Assembly: GCA_022376465.1 (NCBI GenBank)
Contig: JACDTU010000009.1
Span: 124,001 to 188,000, forward strand
Origin: Cubamyces lactineus
Lineage: Eukaryota; Basidiomycota; Agaricomycetes; Polyporales; Polyporaceae
Direction: 5' to 3'
Length of the DNA stretch: 64,000 nucleotides
The notes under the pieces were generated by a model. That model was not told where the DNA came from. It saw only the letters and a list, made by a program, of their open reading frames with translations, and ran no database searches. Positions 46,616 to 56,956 of this stretch are shown one piece after another. Numbering within the stretch: the first letter of the stretch is position 1; every line of letters starts with the position of its first letter. Position numbers and translations under genes: made by a program.

Positions 46616-47628
46616 CGGTGTTATCTCGGTCATGTTGCGTACCCCGTCATGAGGTTAGAGAATCTGAACTTGAACAAACGTATGAGCAGAGTCCGTCAAC
46701 TTTTACGCGCATCAGTGGTGAGTTCAGACTTACTTCAAATATTTCCTACCTCGTCTAGTCACTAGTCAAGCATATACATCTCGAAGACGAACTTGCAAAA
46801 CTCTTCTGCGTTTATGTTGGCCTAAACAGAAGGATGCATCTCAATGTCGTTCTTGATGAAGTCGCGCGACGGTGTAGCCCAGCGTGAGCCTCGTCCAACT
46901 CAAGGGCCGGAAGCGGCAACCGTAAAATCCGCCCATTGATGAGCGTGACGGACTACCCGTAACGCTACCTCAATCACATGTCATGATTCGCACAACTCTA
47001 GCGGACCTCTCAGCTGCGGGCATGCCCGGAACGAACTACGACCACCACGCCTTTTGTCGACGCTGAAATATGCGAGAAGGCTGGATGGGGCGTAGAAACT
47101 GCGCTGGGACGAGGAGAGGGCTCCAGGACAGCTGAGCTCTCGAGCCGAGAACCGCGGAGCCTGCGTTTCGCATTCGCGCGCACAGACCTTCGTGTTCTCC
47201 CCGGAAATAGCCCATCAACGTATAGACGTCCGTGAGTGCTTTCGAACACTGCGGCGGAAAAGACCATCAAGCTACCCACCATCGCTGCGCGGTCTTCAGC
47301 AATCCTCTTCTCGACAGATATCTGAAGACTGGCTGTTCTGGACGCGCCCAACAGCGGGAGCCTGAGGTCCTGAGCGACGGGTAGTGTTGCAGCTCAGTCC
47401 GCTCTTGCACCCCATCATTCTTCTGCAACAGCCTGGCCTTCGAGAAATCTTGTATGTCGTCCGGATCCGTCTTCTTGGGGCCTTCTTGCTCTTCCGCTCC
47501 TGCTCCCCTGTTCTGGCACAGACACTGCCTTATTGAGCGGCATTGTCCCCGCCCCCACCCACTCGAGCAGGACTTACGGGCGTGGCTGCGCGTGCGACTT
47601 GAGTCTGCCCTCGTTGTTCTCTAGCACT
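46616..47628. other. Intergenic, promoter of hydrolase 1
   Basis: Begins just upstream of the relic; a run of 13 G at about 46542-46554 lies inside the relic's 5' side. About 47010-47350 has an open minus frame of Arg/Ser-rich composition that I do not trust. The CT-rich leader of hydrolase 1 lies at 47560-47628. Confidence 0.45.
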
Positions 47629-48914
47629 ATGGGCAACATCATCGACATCAACAAGCAGCCGTGGACGACATTCTACCTCGCCTACTACGTCGCTGCCCTC
47701 GTCTTCGGCAGGTGGCCGTACTGGACTATCAAGTACATACCGCGCTCCAACCGTCCTCGCCAGGCGTGGACGCTAACACGATGCCTCATCGTCAAGACCT
47801 TCCAGTACCTGTTCAGCTGCCCGGTCGACATATCCCCTGGCGCTACATCTCCTGCACCAACCATCATCCCGGACAGCCAACTGTCCGGCGCCAAGTCCAA
47901 CTGGGTCGAACCTATCCCAAACGAGCTCTTCACTGGCGAGATACGACGGTACGCAGAGATCACCGGCGTACAGCCCGTGCGTGTCCCTGGGTACTGGCTG
48001 CTCAAGAAAGGCTACAACTGGACCGGCCCCAAGGCAAAGCCGGGCGAGAAGACCCTGCTGCACCTCCACGGCGGCGCGTTTACCGTGCGTCTCTACCGTC
48101 TAATTGGGCAGTAGCCCCCTTTGAGCTGCAACTGACGCCCAGTCTCTCTGACGCGCAGCTCGGCTCCGCGCAGCCATCGGACACGACCGCGAACCTCACC
48201 CGCGGACTGCTCCAGTACTCTGAGAAGCTGCAGCGCACCTTCGCGGTCGACTACCGTCTCTCCGTTGCGCCTCCCGCGCCGCCGACCAACCCCTTCCCTG
48301 CGGCGGTGCTCGACGGTCTCGCCGGATACTGGTACCTCGTGCACGAAGCCGGCTTCGAGCCGCAGAACATCATCCTCGCGGGGGACTCCGCGGGGGGTAA
48401 CATGGTCGTCGCGATCGTGCGGCACCTGCTCGAGAACCCGGTACCGACGCTCCCGCTCCCGGGGCACCTGCTCACGGCGTCGACGGTGCTCGACCTCGCG
48501 ATGACGCACGACGGGCCCGAGTCGTCCGCGATCCTGAACGCGCCGACGGACATCTTCGACATCCCCCCGCCCGGCGTCGTGTTCGCGCTGGACAGCGTCG
48601 AGGCGTACCTTGGCCCGCTCCCGTTCGAGGAGGCGAAGACGAACAGGTACATCTCGCCCGTGTCGCGATTTGTGAAGCCGGGCCCCGAAGGGCTGTTTAA
48701 GGGCTTCCCGAGTACGTTCGTTGTCGCGGGCGGTGCGGAGCGGCTTGAGGACGACTCGAGGGAGTTCATCGCGGGCTTAAAGCGTGATGGGTCGCATGTC
48801 ATCCACGAGATCCCTCCGGACGCGGTTCACGACCTCTTGGTGTGGACCTGGCATAACCCTGAGCGCATCGAGGTGCTTCAGAAGATCGCTCGGTGGATCG
48901 ATGACATGCCGTGA
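47629..48914 (+). CDS. Alpha/beta hydrolase (HSL/esterase type), paralogue 1
   Basis: Exons 47629-48084 and 48159-48914 join in phase to 403 residues. A hydrophobic N-terminal segment (TTFYLAYYVAALVFGRW) likely anchors the protein in a membrane, followed by a basic stretch. The esterase domain shows the oxyanion-hole HLHGGAFT right at the intron border, the nucleophile elbow ILAGDSAGGNMVV (GDSAG), a GGAERLEDDS region that should hold the acid, and the His in PPDAVHDLLVW. Known family: hormone-sensitive-lipase-like and arylacetamide-deacetylase-like esterases, which cut short acyl esters. It is a close paralogue of the gene at 52652, with the intron at the same site, and it lies tail to tail with the acyltransferase gene. 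A role in removing acyl groups added by that enzyme is inference. Confidence 0.92.
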
Positions 48915-49264
48915 GCGTCGCCGTTCTTGCGAGGGTGTATGATAGCTGGCGTTGATTGTTTTCATCCATGAATTCTCGGGTCACTTTGTTGACGTTTGTA
49001 CTCGCACTCGACTTTATATGTAGGAATGGCCGTATACCATGTAAACTCTCCTTTCATCGTACTCTCTTTCATCGAAGCGTGTAGCTTGCTTAACAGTCAC
49101 CCTTCTCTCAGTCTCGATGTCGTATAAGTGTCTGAATTGCATGTACTTATCACATACCCCACATACCCTGTCCACCCTGTTTACATTCCCAGTACCAGTG
49201 TTGTCACAATATATCTTGTCTATCATGTACATCGTACACCAAACCGCCGCCGCCGCCCAGCCTC
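48915..49264. other. Short convergent intergenic region
   Basis: 350 bases between the stop codons of hydrolase 1 and the acyltransferase, AT-rich in its centre (49030-49250). It serves as 3' UTR for both genes. Confidence 0.55.
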
Positions 49265-51112
49265 TCACAGCTTCGCATGCCACGAGATCCCCGCATCCTT
49301 ATGCCCAAAATTCACAACCTTTGGTAGGGGCTGCTTGCCTCCGTCCCCGACGACGGCCTTCCACACCCGGAGCACCTCCGCCGCGAACAGATCCTGCCGG
49401 CCCGTGCGCACCTTCACGCTCACGTCGCACGCACCCTCGTCCGTGTGCCACGTCCCGCTCGCGCGGTCGTAGACCGGGTTCGACGGGAACATGAGCACGT
49501 AGTTGTCCGTCGGGACCGTGTCTGGGTGGTGCCAGCGCGCCTTGCCTGGGTACCCGAAGTGCGTCGCGGACCAGTTCACCCTGCGTTACGAGTTGGGGTC
49601 AACCATCATGAATGAATAAGCGTCGAGACATGGAAGCAAAACGCGCACCTGTAGCTCGAGTTGATGCAGATCTGCCCTGGGCTGGGCGCGACGTAGTGCC
49701 CGAGGTTCGCTTGCGCGGGCCCGTACCACTCCTCGCCGGACACGGCCAGGAGGTCCTTCACGTACTGCGGGTCGCGCGCCTCGATGAGCGACGCGCGGAT
49801 GTGCGTGGCGTACGACAGCACCAGCTCACGCGGGTCGGAGGAGATCTTGACGGGTGTAGTTGTCGCGTATTGAATGCCGTTTGCGATGGCCTCTTTGGGG
49901 AGGAAGGCTGGGTTAACGCCTCTGCACTGCAGCCAGCGAAAGCGTAGTCAGCACCGCACTATTCTGAACCTTGTGTCGTTAAAGCATTAAGCACTCACGT
50001 CCATAACGCTGTGGATCTGCGTGACGGGCGTATCATAGCTCGCATTGGTCGCAGCAACGATTAGCGCACTGAGGACGTCCTGCCTCGTGAGCGCCGACGG
50101 CTGGACGTCGGACCCCTTCTCCCCACGCGCAGCAGCAGCCTCCGCGAGACGACGGACGGCATCATGGAGGGTCCTAACCTGCGCGCCGCTGAGGAAGACG
50201 TCAACGCGGGTGACGGGGAAGGGCGCAAAGATCGAGAAGTCGATCTTGTCGAACGGGAACGTGTCGCTGAGCAGCTTTGGCAGCTTCGACCGGACGAACG
50301 CGAGCCGCGCGGGGTCCGTGGGCAGCTCGGGGTCGACGATGCCCTCGTACACCGGCGGGCGATCGATAATGTCCCCGACGTACTGCTGCGACCAGACGCG
50401 CATGAACTTGACGGCGACGTGAAGGTCACCTTCGCCACAGAAGGACAAGTGTCAGCACGGCATGCTCGATGACAACGTTGATAGAGACAGAGCTCCTTGG
50501 ACGTACAGATCATGTGCGTGCACGACATGGCGATGGCGGTCGCAGTTTCGGACGTCAGGATGGTCAGTTTGCACAAGATTGGCTCTTCGCCGCTCAGGAT
50601 GCGGAAGGGGTTGATGTCCTCGATGGGCAGCGCGGGCGGGACGCGCACGACCAGCGTCGCCTCCATCGATTCGCTCGGGGTCGGGTTCCATGGCTTAATG
50701 ACGAGCGGCACCGGCTGAGGTGGGGACACCGATATCTGCCAGCAGTCGGCGGTGCCGTGAGCAGGTGGGCAGACGAGCAAGACCACACTGGCAGGTTACG
50801 TACTGCCCATTGTGGTTCCCTGACAAGCCTGCCGCAGAAGAGCGGGAACCAGGCGAAAGTGCGCGCTACGGCTTCCCGCAATCTTTCGACTTCGAGTTTT
50901 GCTGGCACGACGCTTGTTATGTATCCCTGGCAGTGCGGTCGACGCAATGGGTATGATCAGTACATGTCATACGGCGATGAATAGCATATGCAGTAGAGAG
51001 GACCGCTCACGGTGTAATTGAGGAGTAAGTCATTCTTGCTCAGGCGGTACAGCGGCTTCTCTCCCAGAAGAGTCGGTCCGCTCGGGACGATCATATGCGT
51101 CACACTCGACAT
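49265..51112 (-). CDS. BAHD-like acyltransferase (transferase family, HxxxD)
   Basis: Six exons, product about 510 residues. The ATG at 51112 gives MSSVTHMIVPSGPTLLGEKP and YRLSKNDLLLNYT. Then come SVVPAKLEVERLREAVARTF, FPLFCGRLV, and the catalytic motif read across the intron 50430-50506: SCTHMIC ends exon 3, and splicing makes HMICD, a correct HxxxD. Later blocks are DKIDFSIFAPFPVTRVD, SALTRQDVLSALIVAATNAS, PAFLPKEAIANG, and near the C-terminus VNWSATHFGYPGKARW at the place of the structural DFGWG motif, here changed to HFGYP. Known family: acyl-CoA-dependent O- or N-acyltransferases, including fungal acetyltransferases of secondary metabolism. It sits between two paralogous esterases. The acceptor substrate is unknown. 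Confidence 0.87.
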
Positions 51113-52651
51113 CGTATAGCGAGTCTTGGGGTGGGAAGACTACAGTTACTGTAGCCTCGGGTTCGCGGACTAGCTTCACGTACGGCACGTAGTACGTGTG
51201 CTACTCAAAAGACAAGTATAAGAGCAAGAAGCCGACCTCTCAGGGACTACCTTTCCGCGTGCACGCTCGTGCAGCGGAGGTTTTAAACGAGCCAACTCAA
51301 ACATGGCACCGGTGTCAAAGTGCACCATTACATCCGGGCGGACGGCGAGGGTGCTGCTTCTGCTGCTGCGAACAGATTTCCACGACCACTTCGAAGAAGC
51401 TGATCCTGATGCCTCCGCCCGCGCCCGAACCTGTTGCGCGAGGTCAGCTGAGTCACTGTCAATGAGGGCCGGTAAGCTTACGGCGACGCGATTGGAGGCA
51501 TGGCACGCCATGTCCGGTCTTCTGTGTTTCTGGAGGACATGGGAATTCGAGGATCGTTACAGTGCCTGGCAGCCGTCGTACCAATGCAGCGGAAATCATA
51601 CGCAGGAGAACCCGCGTCCGATAGAGAAATGCGTGATACGTATTTAAACGCACGTCTAGTGAGTCTACAGTCGTCGTGGAAAGCGCGTGAGTCGCTATCG
51701 CTGTTGTCCGAACTTTGTCGGCGTCCGACACAGATGATGGATATGCAGTAGCCTGTACTGTGCAAGAACCCTGACGGAGACGTGCCAGCGGTCGAAGCGG
51801 ACTCGTGAGTATGCTAGAGTTGTAAGCGTTGATCACTGGTCGGCCTCGACCGGTTCGTACAAAGTTTCAGTCAGCATCTCAAGCTTTGGAGAGACAAGCG
51901 AAACAACTCGACGACGTCGAGGGCCTGGTGGGACCTCTTGAGCTGATGATATAGGCGCACGCTTAACGCTATAGTAGGCGAGGCAAGCCACGTGGCCATG
52001 GGCTGCTAGATGATCTGAATCGGCCTCGGAGGCTTTCTTCCACTCAAGGACTGCATATAGGACACCGCATACTGAGTCAGACTCTACGTACACGGTGTGT
52101 ATCTCCTACTATAACCTGGACGACGCGTACTCTTCCCGGCATCCCCGTCGACCGGCAGAACGATGCACTGAGGTGCGATGGCACCGGGTACTTCCTCTCT
52201 AGCACCATCATCACCGGTGACCGCACACGCATGCTTTGATTCAGATATCCGCTCTCAACAGCGCTGATGTTCCACACAATACTAGCTTATCGTTTGGAGC
52301 CTTCGGATTCGCCGTGAGTAAAGATTTCAAAGAAGCTCAGGCTACGGCGGGGACCTTACCCAACGAGCGCTCTCAGCGGACGTACGGCGCGGTCTCACAG
52401 GTGCCAGGCCTCGAGCTCGCGCTGCGCTGCGCAACACTCTCAGCTCTGGCTATCAAGGTTTGCCCCGTTCACAACCTCGCAGCTCGTCTCCCTACGCCCT
52501 GTTGTGTTCTCCTTGGTACCAGAGTGGTATTCTGCTTTCATCCTAGCACTCTCCCCACCGCCAGCCTTAGAGCTTGAGTACTCAGTACTAGCCTGAACAC
52601 AGCCCGAGCTCGTCTAGCTCACTCCCAAAGGGCAATACCACGCCATACACC
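51113..52651. other. Intergenic, 1.5 kb, between acyltransferase and hydrolase 2
   Basis: Divergent arrangement, so it holds both promoters. A minus-strand stretch at about 51840-51960 (ISSAQEVPPGPRRRRVVSLV) and one at 51320-51350 (VMVHFDTGAMFELA) are protein-like but isolated. They could be remnants of a lost gene. No closed model. Confidence 0.4.
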
Positions 52652-53938
52652 ATGGGCAAGATCCTGAACCGCCAGCCCCTCAAGGCCCTCTACCTCGTCT
52701 ACGTCGCGACCTCGCTCGTGTTCGTCAAGCTCCCCTTCTGGACGCTCTACTACCTCCCGCGCAGCACCCGCCCCCGGCGCGCCTGGACGCTCAAGCGCAC
52801 GCTCATCGTGCGCACCATCCAGACGCTCTTCGCCACCGGGCGCAACGTCGACATGCGCGGGGGCCCGAAGCCCGCCGTCGCGGCCAAGCTCGACGATGAC
52901 GACAAGGTGCTGAGGGACGCGCATGCGAAGTCGGCGTGGATCGAGCCGATCCCGGAGGAGCTGTTCTGTGGCGAGCTCAAGAGGTATGCGGAGATCACGG
53001 GCGTGGAGCCGGTGAGGATCCCGGGCTATTGGTTGTTGAAGAAGGGGTATGAGTGGACGAGCCATAGGGCGATGCCGGGCGAGAAGACAGTGCTGCATTT
53101 TCACGGGGGCGCGTTTACGGTGCGTCTCTATTATTGCTGCTATGGGTATTGGTGCTCGCAACTAACTACTGTTGTGTGTGACCAGATCGGGACGGCAAGG
53201 CCGACGGACGTCACTGCCAACTTCACGCGCGGGCTGCTCGAGCACTCCGAGACGATCTCGCGCACCTTCGCGGTCGACTACCGCCTCGCCGCGTCCGCGC
53301 CCCGCCCGCAAATCAACGCGTTCCCCGCCGCGCTACTCGACTGCCTCGCCGGGTACTGGTACCTCGTCCAAGAGGCCGGCTTCGCGCCGCAGAACGTCAT
53401 CATCGCGGGGGACTCCGCCGGCGCGAACATGGCGCTCGCCATCGTGCGGCACCTCGTCGAGAACCCGCACCCCGCGCTCCCGCCGCCCGGGGGGCTCGTC
53501 CTCGCGTCGGCCTGCCTGGACCTGATGGTGTCGCGGTGCGGGCCCGAGGCGTCGACGACGCGCAACTCGCCGACGGACATCTTCGGGGCGCCCCCACCCG
53601 GGGAGCTGTTCGCGAAGTACAGCGTGGTGTCGTACTTGGGCGCGCTCCCGCTCGAGGAGGCGGACACGAGCCGGTACATCTCGCCGATGTCGCTGCACGT
53701 GAAGCCGGGGCCGGAGGGCCTGTGCAAAGGGTTCCCGGAGTCGTACATCGTGGCGGGCGGGGCGGAGCGCATCATGGACGACTCGGTCGCGCTGAAGGAG
53801 CGCATGGACGCGGACGGGGTGAAGGCCGTACTGGACATCCCGCCCGACGCGGTGCACGACTTTGTGGTGTTCACATGGCACGAGCCGGAGCGGACGGAGA
53901 CGCTCAAGAGGATCGCTGGATGGATTGATTCGAAGTGA
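52652..53938 (+). CDS. Alpha/beta hydrolase (HSL/esterase type), paralogue 2
   Basis: Exons 52652-53119 and 53186-53938 join to 406 residues. The layout equals that of paralogue 1: N-terminal anchor (KALYLVYVATSLVFVKLPFW), the shared PIPEELFCGELKRYAEITGV and PVRIPGYWLLKKGYEWT, oxyanion-hole HFHGGAFT, nucleophile IIAGDSAGANMAL, the GGAERIMDDS acid region and the catalytic His in PPDAVHDFVVF. The intron lies at the same place. It is 66 bases long, a multiple of three without a stop, so reading through it gives a false single ORF of 428 residues; the paralogue comparison shows it is an intron. Higher GC than paralogue 1, near 70% in exon 2. Role as for paralogue 1. Confidence 0.92.
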   Translation: MGKILNRQPLKALYLVYVATSLVFVKLPFWTLYYLPRSTRPRRAWTLKRTLIVRTIQTLFATGRNVDMRGGPKPAVAAKLDDDDKVLRDAHAKSAWIEPIPEELFCGELKRYAEITGVEPVRIPGYWLLKKGYEWTSHRAMPGEKTVLHFHGGAFTVRLYYCCYGYWCSQLTTVVCDQIGTARPTDVTANFTRGLLEHSETISRTFAVDYRLAASAPRPQINAFPAALLDCLAGYWYLVQEAGFAPQNVIIAGDSAGANMALAIVRHLVENPHPALPPPGGLVLASACLDLMVSRCGPEASTTRNSPTDIFGAPPPGELFAKYSVVSYLGALPLEEADTSRYISPMSLHVKPGPEGLCKGFPESYIVAGGAERIMDDSVALKERMDADGVKAVLDIPPDAVHDFVVFTWHEPERTETLKRIAGWIDSK

Positions 53939-55423
53939 GAGTGCGGTGCAAGCTATGTGGGGAGAGTGTATGTTATATGTACGGGACTGAACGGTTTCCT
54001 TGATCTGCTTGCTACCTGACTGTATGCGCGCACTGTGGATGCGGATGATACCGATGTATTTTCATGACGTCTTTTGACCAGTCTACTCGTGCTACTGCTA
54101 GTGAGATGTGCCTTCCAAGCCTCCGTTGTACTACTTGACATGTGGAATGGTACCTGTCCGAGATCAAGCTACTTCCAATGCGGTGGCCGTGCTGGCGTGA
54201 GGCTGCAGCTGCGGCAGCATGTGCGGCGATGCGGGGGAGAAGGGGGGATGTGAAGTATTACGAACGGAAGGGGGGGTTTATATGTGTGCCACCCGATAGA
54301 AGGGCCAAGAGGATCAGTGAGACCCTGTGAGTTGCAAACCTGGCCACGACAAAAGAGTCGGGAGGTTGGTAGGCTGGAGTTCCAGCTGCGTGCGACTGAC
54401 TTGCTATAAACGCGGACGTGAAGGGTTACCGTGCTTGACACGGTTCCTTGCCCCCCCACAATGAAGCCGGATATATGCACCCGGTAGCATCCGACACGGC
54501 TTCCGGCACCGTCCGACGAAACGCTCGTCTCGGCGCTCACGCGCACGTTCTACAGTGACTAACGCAGCCGCTCTTGAAGAATAGCGTCATAGGCGTTTCG
54601 ACACCTCAATTCCGGTCTCTTAGTATATAACAGATGCTAGGGCAGACACTACTCGGCTACTCATTGCGACTGGGTTGCTTCATAATCTCCTCGATCGGCT
54701 ACTACTCTAGTAAGACCTCTGCCCCAATTGTATTTCAATCTACCCATATCAAACAGATCTTTGCAGTTGGGCCACGTTCGACGTCCGACTCGTTGTGCGC
54801 ATAACCCATACATACATATTCTGGCTACCTAGTGCAACGCACAAACAATGCTCCACACACGTAGAGTTTATGCTGTAGGATTTTCATAGTGACATTATAG
54901 CCCATATCCACTTCAAGCCACCGGTACATAACTGTATGTACGCTCATCCCAGCGACAAGCCTACAGACATGATTATATACTAGTTGGGCTATTCCCTTGT
55001 ATGCGGTTGAATGAGCATGAAACTAGTACTCGGAACTCGCTCCGCTTCAGTTTCAAATAAGAAGATCTGAAGAAAAATGTCATAAGCATCCAGGTCACGA
55101 ACATTCGCGTCATTGAACCCTTGTAATTGTCCGTCAAGCACGGTTATCGTCGACGCGCTGAGCGTCGACTCTTCCCTCGTGAGTGTGACGGGGTGGAATG
55201 ACGCGCGTGTCGCGTCTGACCCGTCCGAGACGCGCCGCCTGGGCTGTCTGCTGGGTTTTCAATCCTCTGCACCGATCGCTGCAGCCCCCACACCCCCGGC
55301 CACAGTCCTCGTCCACACTTTCCTTTGTTCTCTTTGTCCACCCTTAGCATGTACTTAAGTCGCCCATCCGCCCTCCGCTTCCTCCTCCCACCACCTCCCT
55401 ATCCTCGACCACATCGCTGAACC
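53939..55423. other. Intergenic, 1.5 kb, nothing recognised
   Basis: AT-rich centre (54560-55100) with no open frame of note. The last 60 bases are a CT-rich leader for the next gene. Confidence 0.5.
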
Positions 55424-56395
55424 ATGTCCGTCCATCGCCGTCGATCCCTCCCTCGCCTCTCTATCCCGCCTGTCAGAGAGTCGAGAGGGCGGATGGACCG
55501 CGACCGGACCGCGTACAACCAATATCCCGACTTCCAGTTCTCAGCCGCGGAGCACCTTACCGCGCTCGAAGGTCTCCCCTCCCTGGCTGTGCCTCAAGTG
55601 CACTATCAGCCCGACATATACACGGCCTGCGACCTCATCGACGCCCAGTACGTCTCTCATTCCTGTACCCTCTGCAACCGCTCATCGACATCGTGCTCCT
55701 CTAGTCTAATTCACGGTCCTCCCGCAATGCATGCTTCCCCACGCTCGTCCCACAATGAGATACCCCAGCAGCGGTTCCTGAAGCCCATTCCGCTTCCCTC
55801 TGTCTCGTCGCACCCCACCGAAGACACTGTACAACCCGCAGGCGACCGTGACGATGAGCCAGATTTGCTCCTTCGTTGCGAAGACCTCCTTCCCGGCGCG
55901 CACACGATGTTCCATGAACATCTCCGGGCTACAGTAGACGTCTGTTCGCTCCCCAATTCCGGAAGTCCGCTCTCCCCTCGAGCATCTTCTTTTGTCACTC
56001 GTCCCGTTGCTGATCAGTCTGCTCTCGGTCTGGTCCTCCCCAACGCGATCAACACCCTACCCCCGTCTCATCCTCCTCCTCCTACGCCGGTCTTGCGCCC
56101 CTTGCCCCCATCGCTCCTCCCACCGGTCCCGCTCGACCTGAGCCCACTTCCTCAAGCAGTGGATCTGCCACGCTACGAGCGTGTACAGTTCGAGTATGCC
56201 TCTACATCCGGCAGCGCGAGCGGCGCCGCATTCATCCCACGCAACATGGGCACGGGCCCGGTATACCCTGGAAGATCGGCGCGTCAGTCGCGCGCGTCGT
56301 CTAGCGAAGTGTCGAGCGGCCGCGCTCCTGCTGTGCCGTGCTTCGCTCAGCTGCCGCGAAGGGAGCGGGGCACATCCCGAGGCGACAGGCGCTGA
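55424..56395 (+). CDS. Pro/Ser-rich protein of unknown function
   Basis: An open frame from ATG 55424 to TGA 56395. As a single exon it gives 323 residues. A likely 57-base intron (about 55650-55706, GTACGT...CTCTAG) is in frame, and removing it gives 304. The start is basic (MSVHRRRSLPRLSIPPVRES), followed by one ordered-looking block (YNQYPDFQFSAAEHLTALEG, VPQVHYQPDIYTACDLIDAQ) that stops at the intron. The rest is Pro/Ser-rich and probably disordered (PSHPPPPTPVLRPLPPSLLP), ending in an Arg/Ser tail. A CT-rich leader precedes it. I recognise no domain. Confidence 0.6.
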   Translation: MSVHRRRSLPRLSIPPVRESRGRMDRDRTAYNQYPDFQFSAAEHLTALEGLPSLAVPQVHYQPDIYTACDLIDAQYVSHSCTLCNRSSTSCSSSLIHGPPAMHASPRSSHNEIPQQRFLKPIPLPSVSSHPTEDTVQPAGDRDDEPDLLLRCEDLLPGAHTMFHEHLRATVDVCSLPNSGSPLSPRASSFVTRPVADQSALGLVLPNAINTLPPSHPPPPTPVLRPLPPSLLPPVPLDLSPLPQAVDLPRYERVQFEYASTSGSASGAAFIPRNMGTGPVYPGRSARQSRASSSEVSSGRAPAVPCFAQLPRRERGTSRGDRR

Positions 56396-56956
56396 CTTGG
56401 CTGTGAGGGAATCGGGGGAAGGATTGAGGGCATCCGACGCGAATCCGTCGGACGGTGATATGGATGGACTCTGTTAGGTACTAATCCTTCTTGGTTACTC
56501 ACATTATGCGCGCATAGGCGGAGTACGTGCCAGATTTGAGCGCAGGATTCGCTCTCTGGTATATCGTATAGTACTCCTCCAGCTCGGACTGCTGTGGTTC
56601 ATTTCGTCTTTGTTCTTGGATTTTAGGTTATAGCTTCGTACACACGTATCGTCGCTCGTGTATGCTGTTGATCGACTAGCTAGCTATTTCTCCCTCATGT
56701 TGTAGCGTTATCGAATGGAAGATTGTTAAATTTCTAAAGACCGGGCGATTGCAGGGCCATGAGCCACTTGCCTGAATGCTGAGCACTGCTTTGTGTCGTT
56801 GAAGTTAGCATTTGGCCACATTCTATTCGAGAGTGGTGGCAGTGCCGCAACGATTCGCAGCCGTCACTCTGCGCCGAAAACCATCCCGTGTATGATATCT
56901 ACGATCGAAGCGTACAAGCACAACGAGTGTCAATGTTCTCCCCAGCCCTATCATCC
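56396..56956. other. Convergent intergenic region
   Basis: 561 bases between the ends of the Pro/Ser-rich gene and the epimerase gene. AT-richer than its neighbours. No gene seen. Confidence 0.5.

Noticed and set aside
52652..53938. Hydrolase 2 as a single exon of 428 codons
   Set aside because: The extra 22 residues correspond to a GTGCGT...ACCAG intron located exactly where paralogue 1 has its intron.
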